From positions 1 to 29,019 of IMG/VR virus record IMGVR_UViG_3300009160_000130: 29,019 bases of DNA. The stretch is one strand, 5' to 3'. This DNA is from a virus. This document shows positions 6,691-14,700 of this stretch, piece after piece; positions within the stretch are counted from its first letter, which is position 1; each line of letters starts with the position of its first letter. Both the position numbers and the translations under genes were made by a program. The notes under the pieces were generated by a model. It searched no databases. It was not told where the DNA came from and saw only the letters and a list, made by a program, of their open reading frames with translations.

Positions 6691-7092
6691 ATGGAAGAAG
6701 AAAACGTACCGTTAGATAAGCTTGTCAAGATATACCGCAAGCTACGCTCTCGCATGACTGCATTGACCCAAGAGTACGACACCCAAGCGGAGATACTCAA
6801 GGCTCAACAAGACGAGATCAAGAACGCAATCAAAGAGCAGATGAAGGCAATGGGCGTCACATCTGTTCGCACTACCGAGGGCACGGCAGTCATGTCCGTG
6901 AAGACTCGCTACACCACGCAAGACTGGGACGAATTTAAAAAGTTCGTACTGGCGCACGAAGCTGTTGAGCTACTGGAGAAGCGCATTGCGCAGACCAACA
7001 TGGCTCAGTTCCTAGAAGAAAACCCCGGGGTCGTACCGCCCGGCTTGAACTCGACATCCGAGTATGACATCTCTGTACGTAAACCAACTTAA
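6691..7092 (+). CDS. Coiled-coil hypothetical protein (133 aa)
   Basis: ATG 6691 follows AGGAG (6681-6685). Residues about 8-52 form a charged coiled coil (KIYRKLRSRMTALTQEYDTQ..., then KAQQDEIKNAIKEQMKAMG). The middle is a two-strand element (VTSVRTTEGTAVMSVK), and the last third is helical with a PGVVPPGL loop. The general plan of a long helix followed by a beta hairpin resembles phage Gp157/Gam-like DNA-end proteins, but the likeness is only architectural. It is the first gene after the promoter and sits 11 bases before the candidate ssDNA-binding gene, which suggests a DNA-handling partner. Confidence 0.75.
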   Translation: MEEENVPLDKLVKIYRKLRSRMTALTQEYDTQAEILKAQQDEIKNAIKEQMKAMGVTSVRTTEGTAVMSVKTRYTTQDWDEFKKFVLAHEAVELLEKRIAQTNMAQFLEENPGVVPPGLNSTSEYDISVRKPT

Positions 7093-7103
7093 ATGGAAAT
7101 CAA

Positions 7104-8087
7104 ATGAGCAAAATTGCAATGTTCAACCCCTCAAACGTCCCTGCATTTGCTAAGAATGCAGTCCTGTCAGCAACCACGCTAGCCTTGGCGGGCGGTGCAG
7201 GTTCTGGCGGTGGCATGAAGCGCGTCTCTATCAAGGGCGGTGTGTTCAGACTGCTGTCTAACGGCAAAGAGATTGCATCGATTGATGAGCGTCACTTGGA
7301 TGTGATCGTGGTCAAGGCTGCCCCCAAGGTCAGCCGTATTTTCTACGCTGGTGGCTATGATAAAGATGCTGCAGCCGCACCCCCTGACTGCACATCTGCC
7401 GATGGTGAGAAGCCTGACGCTAACGTGAAGAACAAGCAGTCATCAAGCTGCGCTACATGCCCACAAAACATCGCTGGGTCTGGTAATGGTCAAAGCCGTG
7501 CATGCCGCTACCAACAGCGCTTGGCTGTTGTGTTGGCTAACAACCCCGATGGTGATGTGTTGCAAGTGACTCTGCCTGCGACATCCATATTCGGCAAGGA
7601 AGACGGCGAGAAGCGCCCACTGCAAGCATACGCTCGCTACATGGCCGCGCAGACACCGCCTGTTAACTTGGACGCCATCGTCACGCGCATGAAGTTTGAT
7701 ACACAAGCTGAGTCTCCAAAGATTATCTTTGCGCCTGTGCGTTGGTTGACCGATGAGGAGTATGAGTCTGCACAGAACCAAGCCAACTCTAAGGATGCAG
7801 AGAAGGCTGTAGCTGTTACCCCTGCCTTTGCTGATGGCGTTGCCTCACCCGCACCGCTTGCCCTGTCTGGCAAAGCGCCTAGCACCAAGACCCTTGGTGA
7901 TCTGATGGATGAGGACGATGCTGAAGCTATTGCTGAAGTCAAAGCAACCAAGGCCAAGAAAGCCAAGGCTGTTGAGGTGGAGGCCGAAGAAGAACCCGAA
8001 GTGCGCAAAGCCGCACCCAAGGTTGAATCCGTTCCAGCCAAGAAGAACAAGCTGGCCGACATCGTTGCTGATTGGGACGATGAGTAA
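7104..8087 (+). CDS. Candidate ssDNA-binding protein with zinc cysteines (327 aa)
   Basis: I do not recognise a named family, but several traits fit a phage ssDNA-binding protein. A basic beta-rich core comes first (MKRVSIKGGVFRLLSNGKEI, HLDVIVVKAAPKVSRIFY). A cysteine cluster follows (C96, C116-x2-C119, C134) in a loop with CPQN and GSGNGQ...CRY, which would bind zinc as T4 gp32 does with a different pattern. After about residue 240 the chain is a low-complexity Ala/Lys/Glu linker, and the end is an acidic tip (DIVADWDDE) like the tails that recruit replication partners. The position between a promoter and the primase-helicase supports this. A general replication accessory factor is the alternative. 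The start ATG 7104 has GGAA upstream. Confidence 0.75.
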   Translation: MSKIAMFNPSNVPAFAKNAVLSATTLALAGGAGSGGGMKRVSIKGGVFRLLSNGKEIASIDERHLDVIVVKAAPKVSRIFYAGGYDKDAAAAPPDCTSADGEKPDANVKNKQSSSCATCPQNIAGSGNGQSRACRYQQRLAVVLANNPDGDVLQVTLPATSIFGKEDGEKRPLQAYARYMAAQTPPVNLDAIVTRMKFDTQAESPKIIFAPVRWLTDEEYESAQNQANSKDAEKAVAVTPAFADGVASPAPLALSGKAPSTKTLGDLMDEDDAEAIAEVKATKAKKAKAVEVEAEEEPEVRKAAPKVESVPAKKNKLADIVADWDDE

Positions 8088-8097
8088 TTAAAGGTTT

Positions 8098-8203
8098 CGC
8101 TAGGCCGCAGTCGGCGGTCGCATTGCGTGTGCCGGGGCGCCTTCCTCGTTATAAAGAAACACACATGCCCACGACTGCGTTTCCCGTTCTGCGTGTCCTA
8201 GCG
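8098..8203 (+). promoter_or_regulatory. Structured intergenic element, possible leader RNA
   Basis: The 132-base gap at 8088-8219 is unusual for this operon. It holds three nested complementary pairs: CGCTAGG (8098-8104) with CCTAGCG (8197-8203), CGCAGTCG (8106-8113) with CGACTGCG (8172-8179), and GTGTG (8127-8131) with CACAC (8160-8164). Together they could fold into one long arm with internal loops. The next gene (ATG 8220) has no Shine-Dalgarno, so the element may control its translation or act as a small RNA. A 14-codon frame (8165-8209) lies inside. No U-run follows, so a simple terminator is unlikely. Confidence 0.45.
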
Positions 8204-8219
8204 CCTTAACAAAACCACT

Positions 8220-8513
8220 ATGGCCTACTCACAAAAAATCATTGACGAAGTAGCGAAGACCCCCAAGTCTCTGGGCAACCAGCTTGGGCGTTGGGCGATC
8301 CATCTTGACTTTCCGGTCACGAAGATTGCCTATGCGCTTGGCGTCTCTCGGCAGACTGTCTACAACTGGTTTACAGGCACGGAAGTGTTTGTGGCCTATC
8401 GTAACCGCGTCGAATTCTTAACCCACATAATGAAGACCTCACCCACAGCAGATGAGGCATGGAGAAAAATATGTACGGAATACAACCTCGATCCCTCACC
8501 ACGAAAGAGCTGA
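8220..8513 (+). CDS. Helix-turn-helix DNA-binding protein (97 aa)
   Basis: The core is a clear helix-turn-helix at residues 31-53: FPVTKIAYALGVSRQTVYNW, followed by FTG. The recognition helix is SRQTVYNWF. The rest is helical and fits a small Cro/XRE-like or Fis-like regulator, with length in the normal range. No ribosome binding site precedes ATG 8220, and the A-rich AACAAAACC stretch follows the structured element at 8098-8203, so expression may depend on that element or on initiation at an unstructured region. The 3' end overlaps the next gene by 43 bases. Its target could be the element itself or phage promoters; neither is shown by the sequence. Confidence 0.8.
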   Translation: MAYSQKIIDEVAKTPKSLGNQLGRWAIHLDFPVTKIAYALGVSRQTVYNWFTGTEVFVAYRNRVEFLTHIMKTSPTADEAWRKICTEYNLDPSPRKS

Positions 8514-8656
8514 TTGCTTTCAGCGCAGAACTGATTGAACTTCCAAGAGGGTTACCCAAGGACTTTCAGCTTGAACTCATCAGACGTTTGGAAGCGTTGA
8601 CGCCCCACAATGAAGCATTGCCAATAGATCCCAAGCAATTAGATCTGTTCCAGTAA
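8471..8656 (+). CDS. Small protein with a C-terminal beta-clamp-binding motif (61 aa)
   Basis: I start this gene at ATG 8471, six bases after GGAG (8461-8464). ATG 8459 in the same frame is possible and would add four residues. The body is helical (TTKELIAFSAELIEL, KDFQLELIRRLEAL), and a short linker follows (TPHNEALPIDPK). The protein ends QLDLFQ, where Q56-L57-D58-L59-F60 is an exact match to the bacterial sliding-clamp-binding consensus QL(S/D)LF. A free C-terminal position is where host clamp-binding proteins often carry it. The likely role is to recruit or block the host DnaN clamp. It sits just upstream of the primase-helicase, and the phage polymerase itself ends without such a motif. 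Confidence 0.75.
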   Translation: MYGIQPRSLTTKELIAFSAELIELPRGLPKDFQLELIRRLEALTPHNEALPIDPKQLDLFQ

Positions 8657-8673
8657 CCCCACCAAGGACTTTA

Positions 8674-11565
8674 ATGACTCCGCTTGAGTTTTTAGCGGTT
8701 GTTCTGCCGCCGCCAGAATTTGGCCGGTATTGTGTGGCGGAACTTACTAAAGCGAAAGAGCACGTCTTTGTTGACGCACTCGATCAAACATCAGCGCATA
8801 TCAAGCGCTGGCACAGCAGTAAGTTGGATGTTTACTTTGCCTTGGCTACCTTTGGCATTGAAGACAACCGGCAAGCTACCAATGCGCGGTATGTGAAATC
8901 ACTGTTCATTGACATGGATGGGTACGCATCGAAGAAAGATGCCGCCTTTGCGCTCAATGCGTTCTTGGAGAAGACAGGCTTAGGAGCCTTGGGTACGCCC
9001 TATGTTGTTGGTTCTGGTGGCGGTTTGCACTGCTACTGGCCACTGCATGCGGCTGTTCCGGTGGACTCTTGGAAACCTGTGGCCGAGAACTTCAAGCGCC
9101 TGTGCAAACAGGAGAGCTTGGCGATTGACATGACTGTAACGGCTGATGCCGCCCGCGTCTTGCGTGTGCCCGAGACAACCAACTTCAAGAAGAAGTACGC
9201 AACGCCGCGCCCCGTGCGCATACTGACTGAAGGCGACAACTTTGATTTTGATGCCGTGGCTACCCTCATCAGGGAGAAGCTGTCTGGGTCAATCTACGAG
9301 CCGCAGGCCGTGCCGAAACTAGATTTGGCCGGCACACGCCCATCTGCAGCGCCTACAGCGACTAGCGTCAAACTGTTTGAGAACAGCATAACCAAGTTCA
9401 AACCAATTTGGTTGGCGACTCAGCAAGGGCGTGGCTGCGGGCAGTTGGGGCACTACGTAGAACATGCGACAGAAGAGGGCATGGAGCCGATCTGGAGGGG
9501 CTTACTCTCATGGACTAAGGTCTGTGAAGACGGCAACAAGGCGGCTGTCTGGCTTAGCCAGATGCATCCCTACGAGCCTGAGCGCATGAATCAAAAGCTG
9601 CAAAGCATCAAGGGCCCATACCCCTGTATCAAGATGGACTCAGAGAACCCCGGCGTGTGCCCGACATGCCCGCACTGGGGAAAGATAACCAACCCCCTGA
9701 TCCTTGGACGTGAGTTGTCTGTGGAAGTGGAGGAGAAAGAAATTGAGGTCAAGCTAACGAGTGACAGCACAGTCACGGAGAAAGAAGTCGTCAAAGTCAT
9801 GCGCCCAACACCGCCTCGTGGTTATGCCTATGGCACCAATGGCGGCATCTTTATGGAGCGTATGGTCGAAGACGACGAAGGCGTTAAGACAAAGAAGCAA
9901 GTGATGCTGTTGCCCTACGAATTGTTCGTGGTGGACATACTCAACAGCAACAACGACCACACTGTGCACATGATTGCGCTCAGACCCGAAGGGGCAATCA
10001 ACGTAGTTATGCCGCAAAGAGCCGTGGTCAGCAAGGACGAGACAGTCAAAGCACTGGCGAGTCAAAACATCGTGGCCTCTTTCGGCCACAACAACGACAA
10101 AAACCTTTTTGAATATGTGAGGGCATGCGTGGAAGAATCTAGCACTAACAAAACCCCAATCAAAGTTCCAGACAGCTATGGTTGGCAACCTGACAACTCG
10201 TATGTATTTGCGGGTCGTATCTTTACTAAGGGTAAACCCCCAGTCAAAGTCCCAATGCCGGGCTTGGAGAACATCACCAAGAACACTGAACCGCGTGGCA
10301 CTATGGAGGCTTGGCGTGCGTTCATCGACATGTTGATTGCCAAGAAGATGTGGGATCACCTAGCCGTTTTGCTTGCCGGTGCTGGCGCTCCTTTCATGCG
10401 CTTCACGGGTATCTACGGCATGACCTACCACTGCGCCAGTACCGAATCTGGTACGGGTAAGACGCTGGCGCTGGAGGCTGCAGCTTCGGTCTGGGGACAC
10501 CCCACCCACTACCGCACAGGCAAGAGCACATCGCCTGTTGCTATGCAACAACGCTTAGGTCTGCTCAACAGCCACCCGCTTATCACAGATGAGATCACAT
10601 CCAAGAACCGAGACGACTTCGAGTGGTTGCCTGAGTTCCTGCTGGACATGACCGAAGGCCGTGGCAAAGAGCGTATGGAGTCTGGCTCCAACAAAGAGCG
10701 CCTGAACTTGTCGACATGGATGACCAATGCGTTGATGTCTTCCAATACCCACATCGTCGACTACTTGACTGGTGGGCGTACCCACTCATCGGAAGGCGAG
10801 TTGCGCCGCTTGCTGGAGTTTGTGCTTGAAGACGAGTTAAAGTGGGAGCCACATGAGATTGAGATCATCAAGTCTTTACAGCACAACTATGGCGTAGCGG
10901 GTTACGCCTTGGCTCAGTACCTTGCCGACAACGTTGACCAGTTCCCTAAGATAGTTGGCGAAGCTGTTGCGGGTATGTATACTGAGTTCAAGGCAACCAA
11001 CGATGAGCGCTTCTGGATGGCTGGCGTTGGGGCTTCTATATGCGCCCTTAAAGCGTTTAAAGAGTTGGGCGTAGCCGACATACCCTACCGCCACATTCTG
11101 AACTCCTACAAGAAGGCTGTGGACTATATGCGAGCCAGTATGAAGAGCAGCGTGCGCACCGCTGTGGATGTACTGAACGCCTATACCCGTGACAACTACG
11201 GCAGTTTTGTGGTGATTAAGCCTAGCAAGGGCGGCCTCATGGCTGAACTCGGTAGCGGCAAGGACATCGATCTGTCGATTACACGCAACAAGGTGTTCGG
11301 GCGGGTGGAGCATGAACCTATCCCCAACCACATCGACTACTTTATTGAGGAGCAACTGCTCAAGGCGTACTGCGCCACTATGAGCTTTGGGTATTCGTCA
11401 TTTAAGCGCCAGCTTGAACAACTGTACAACGTGGAGTATCTTAAGAAAGATATGATGGCCAAGACCAAGGGGCCGCAGATGCGGGTCACAGTTATGAAAA
11501 TCAGACGCGAGATTATCGAAGCCGATGAAGTACTCCTCACTGCGCCTTCCGTGGGAGAAAGTTGA
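8674..11565 (+). CDS. PrimPol-helicase fusion: primase and superfamily 3-like/DUF927-type helicase (963 aa)
   Basis: This is a two-domain replication protein. The N-terminal part is an archaeo-eukaryotic primase (PrimPol) domain: D80-x-D82 in LFIDMDG, H119 in the GSGGGLHCYW loop, and a third acidic patch in IDMTVTADAARVLR (D152, D158). A Cys-containing linker (CPTCPH near residue 330) may bind zinc. The C-terminal half is a DUF927-like helicase: Walker A ESGTGKT (K596), Walker B LITDE (D639, E640) and a GRGKERM segment with a likely arginine finger. It would prime and unwind DNA for the family A polymerase. ATG 8674 follows AAGGA (8664-8668). The fusion length is normal for phage PrimPol-helicases. 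Confidence 0.9.
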   Translation: MTPLEFLAVVLPPPEFGRYCVAELTKAKEHVFVDALDQTSAHIKRWHSSKLDVYFALATFGIEDNRQATNARYVKSLFIDMDGYASKKDAAFALNAFLEKTGLGALGTPYVVGSGGGLHCYWPLHAAVPVDSWKPVAENFKRLCKQESLAIDMTVTADAARVLRVPETTNFKKKYATPRPVRILTEGDNFDFDAVATLIREKLSGSIYEPQAVPKLDLAGTRPSAAPTATSVKLFENSITKFKPIWLATQQGRGCGQLGHYVEHATEEGMEPIWRGLLSWTKVCEDGNKAAVWLSQMHPYEPERMNQKLQSIKGPYPCIKMDSENPGVCPTCPHWGKITNPLILGRELSVEVEEKEIEVKLTSDSTVTEKEVVKVMRPTPPRGYAYGTNGGIFMERMVEDDEGVKTKKQVMLLPYELFVVDILNSNNDHTVHMIALRPEGAINVVMPQRAVVSKDETVKALASQNIVASFGHNNDKNLFEYVRACVEESSTNKTPIKVPDSYGWQPDNSYVFAGRIFTKGKPPVKVPMPGLENITKNTEPRGTMEAWRAFIDMLIAKKMWDHLAVLLAGAGAPFMRFTGIYGMTYHCASTESGTGKTLALEAAASVWGHPTHYRTGKSTSPVAMQQRLGLLNSHPLITDEITSKNRDDFEWLPEFLLDMTEGRGKERMESGSNKERLNLSTWMTNALMSSNTHIVDYLTGGRTHSSEGELRRLLEFVLEDELKWEPHEIEIIKSLQHNYGVAGYALAQYLADNVDQFPKIVGEAVAGMYTEFKATNDERFWMAGVGASICALKAFKELGVADIPYRHILNSYKKAVDYMRASMKSSVRTAVDVLNAYTRDNYGSFVVIKPSKGGLMAELGSGKDIDLSITRNKVFGRVEHEPIPNHIDYFIEEQLLKAYCATMSFGYSSFKRQLEQLYNVEYLKKDMMAKTKGPQMRVTVMKIRREIIEADEVLLTAPSVGES

Positions 11566-11731
11566 GAAAGGGCAGGGGTTCTTTATCCCCTGCCTAGACA
11601 CCGAAGCCATGAAAGAGTGGGGCTTGAAGAAAGCCTTCTCCTTGCGGATACTAGACGCCCACGCTAGCGTGGGCATCCTTGACGGCAAGCTTGGCGTTAT
11701 GTTTTACCGGAAGCCTCAATCCGTTTCATAG
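11525..11731 (+). CDS. Small hypothetical protein at the end of the left arm (68 aa)
   Basis: The frame starts at ATG 11525 inside the last 41 bases of the primase-helicase gene and runs 35 bases into the end of the convergent giant gene. The product has LRLPWEKVEKGQGFFIPCLD, a compact pattern seen in small phage proteins that begin with a strand and a WEK turn, then a helix (TEAMKEWGLKKAFSLRIL) and a final strand (GILDGKLGVMFYRK). The ribosome binding site is weak. The pattern of hydrophobic strands and the position argue for a real gene, but no function is known. The palindrome at 11657-11674 is inside its coding sequence. Confidence 0.55.
   Translation: MKYSSLRLPWEKVEKGQGFFIPCLDTEAMKEWGLKKAFSLRILDAHASVGILDGKLGVMFYRKPQSVS
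11657..11674. repeat. Perfect 18-bp palindrome near the convergence of the two arms
   Basis: GCCCACGCTAGCGTGGGC reads the same on both strands. It lies 23 bases before the stop of the giant - strand gene and inside the last + strand gene, where transcription from both arms meets. It could be a protein-binding site or the stem of a bidirectional terminator. No T-run follows on either side, so intrinsic termination is not supported. Confidence 0.5.
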
Positions 11732-14700
11732 CCGCTTCAAATTTCTCCGACAGGGCTTGACGGGCTTCGTCAATCCTATCTATGCGAGCACGCTTCTCGG
11801 CGCCTGTCATCTTCTCCATACCCGTTATACGTTCCTCATCTGAGCGCAAGCGTCCCATCTGCGTCTTGTACTGCGCGGCTAATTTTGCAGCCACAATCTG
11901 TGTGCGGTTGTCTGCCAAAAATTCTCTGGCTTCTTCCACGCGTCCTTGCTTGAGCATGCTGTCGTAAGAGTTCTTGGCTTGCGTAGCTTCCGTGGCCATC
12001 CGATACATTACGTCGGCATCAGCCCCACCAAACTTCTTCTGGAACGAGCTACCAATAAAGGGCAAGTCTGTCACACGCTTCTCAGGCGCTTCGCCTTTGC
12101 TCTCCTTGCGGAACAAACCATCAGCAGCGCCCGCAATAATTAGCGGCAACTGACCAAAGTAGCCTGTGGCAAGATGCTCAATCTGCACAGGAGACAAGAA
12201 AGGTAACGCCTTACTCATAGCCTTAGCCGCCTCTGTTGTGGCTGCTCCAAAGCGTTCTTGTGGCGTCTTGCTCTCCATACGAGCCGACTCAATGTTGTTG
12301 CCGCTGAAGAAGTTCTTATTGGTAAAGACTTCAAACGCTGGCTTGATAGCCTGCGGCATAAACTTAGACGAGTAGCCCGGTACTGACTGTAAGAACATAT
12401 CGCGCAGACCGTCAAACTGTTGCTGGCCATCGGTCTCGGCTTTCATAGCGTCAACTGCCGCTACAGCCAACGAGAAGAACCAGCCAGCCTCGTAGGGAAT
12501 TGGTAGCTTGAACGGCTCTTCAACGCCCGGCACAGGGATGAAGAAGTTGCTGTACTTGTCCTTTGGCTTGGCACGTTTGAAAGCTTCGTCGTCCTCCATC
12601 GCCATGGCGTAGACCACGCCTGTAGCAACCAACAGCATGGCGTTGTTGAAGAACTTCTGCTTGATCTTCTGCTGCTCTTCAAAAGGCATCTGGCCTGTGG
12701 CGGCTTTATACAGTACGTTTAAGCCTTGGATCTGCGCATTGAAGAAGGGGATCAAACGACTGGCGTACTGCACTGTGGGCGACAGACCGCGCTTGTAGAA
12801 GTTCATAGACTCCATCGTGGCCATATCAGCCTCGACTTCAGACAATCCGTTCTTACGTGCGTTCTCGTACACCAACGCGCGGGTGGCAGCATCGGCACGC
12901 ATCGCGGCTCTGTCAAGCCCCGCAAACAACTGGTCAACAGCGCCTTGGTTGTTACCTGCCAACTGCAAAGCCATCTTGGCAATGTCGTCTGGGTCGCCTG
13001 TGAAAATACCGCTCTGGACTAAGCCACGTTTAATAAGCTCTTCGCTTGCCGCGCTGGTGCCGCGACTCATCCGAACAAACTCACGCCCAGCTTTGGCCAC
13101 CGCTGTAAGAGGCCCGTAGTTTAGACCGCCCGTAAACGATGCCGCCATTGGGTCACGAACCAACTGACGCAAAATATAGATTGGCATCCGAGTAACGCCA
13201 GAGCGCAAGATGTCGCCGGCTATGCCGCCAATCTTTAAGAACGCTGGGAGCGTCAGGTGCGCGCCTTCCAAACTCTTCACAATCAACTCGGCAGGGATAC
13301 CACCCATGATGGTGTCATCGGTCTTAACGCGTACCCAGCGCTCGCCTGTATCTTCAGGGTCTTTGGGATCTGGCTCTTGGTTAAAACGAATAATGTCCGC
13401 GCCAGCTACACCTTTTCCTTTGTGGATCGGCATGGCGTTGGTTGGCTTGCCTTCTTTATCCAAGGGGCCCTTGCCTGCACCAACAGATTGGAACGCATAG
13501 GCTACGTTTCTGGCGGCTAAGTTAGTCAGAGCCTTGTCTGTAATAAGCAACGTGTTGCGTGGAAGCGACTCTGTCAGGGGCAGGATGCGGGTCTCGCCGC
13601 CCTTGAGTTCTGCCAAGTAGGGCTGGTATCTAACATCGCCGATGTTGATAGTAACCTCATCACTAAAGACAAGATCAGCCATCCCGTTTTCACGGACGCG
13701 ATAGAACGGAACATAGTCACCGTCTTTAAGCAGCTTGGCTGCCGTTTCTTTGGGTATTGCGCCAGTCGAAGCCAAGAACTTAATCAAGCCTGCGTTGTAC
13801 GCGTTGTACGTACTTCGCACAACTTCCAAAGCTTTTTTTAGTTCTGGGTTTGCGTTGACGTCAGCCATAGCCGCTTTGAGGTCTGCCTCGGTAATCCCCA
13901 GATCGCCCAAGTCAAGCTTGGCTAAACCCTTGTTAGCCGCACGTTGTGCGATCATGTACGTGGTAGCAAGGTCAACGCGGCCTCTGGCGTTGCCGCCCGG
14001 GATGCGCCCTATGGCGTCAAAGACATCCTTGGCACTGTTCTGTCCCGAAGACTTAATACCAAAGAAACCCTTCTCGTCTGTGTACAGTTCCATTGGGCCG
14101 TTCATCAGCGTGGAGCTAACGACAGCCATCTTCTGGTCAGCTTTGGTCACGCTGTACATAGCCTGCACAAAGTTCTTGGTGTCCCCCATTTCCTTAGCGC
14201 CAGCCTTCAGCGCTTCGCGCAAACCAGCACGCATATCCACCAAGTTCATCTCGGTCTCAAGCGCAATGTTTCTACCAAGGCGGGCACTGAAAGACTTAGG
14301 CTGTGCCACAACGCGGCTAGCCAGATCAGTCAGCGCATCGTCTGAACCAAACTGTGCCTTGCGGGAAAACAACAGACCTTCAGACTGACCGACAGGTTGC
14401 AGATTCATTGCCAGTATTTCAGGAGCTTGGTCAATGTAAGCGCGTTCGGTAAACTCACCATCTTCGTTGCCGCGTTCAATGACGTCAATTCCAGCGGCTT
14501 TCAGTTCTTCTGTTGTTTTTTTGATGCCCAATTCTCTGCGCATTTTGTAAAACAAACTGTTGGCAAAAAAACGATCGTTGCCTTTGTACGTAGACTTCGT
14601 ACCGTATTTTTCAAGCAACGCGTCAAGTTGAGGGCGCTCACCAATCGTCATGACTGAGTCAACCCTATAGACTTTTTCACGGGGGATTGCGTCAAGGGAA

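Noticed and set aside
8098-8203. tRNA-like reading of the seven-pair outer stem
   Set aside because: The seven-pair stem resembles an acceptor, but 106 bases is too long, no T-arm of five pairs precedes the 3' strand and no TTCRA-type loop or anticodon arm fits.
9754-10359. Open frame of 201 codons on the - strand
   Set aside because: It lies under the primase-helicase fusion, which has clear motifs on the other strand. The product is His/Val-rich and low in plausible domain content.
13735-14388. Open frame of 217 codons on the + strand inside the giant gene
   Set aside because: Same reason: composition of an antisense shadow, no motif, no operon context.
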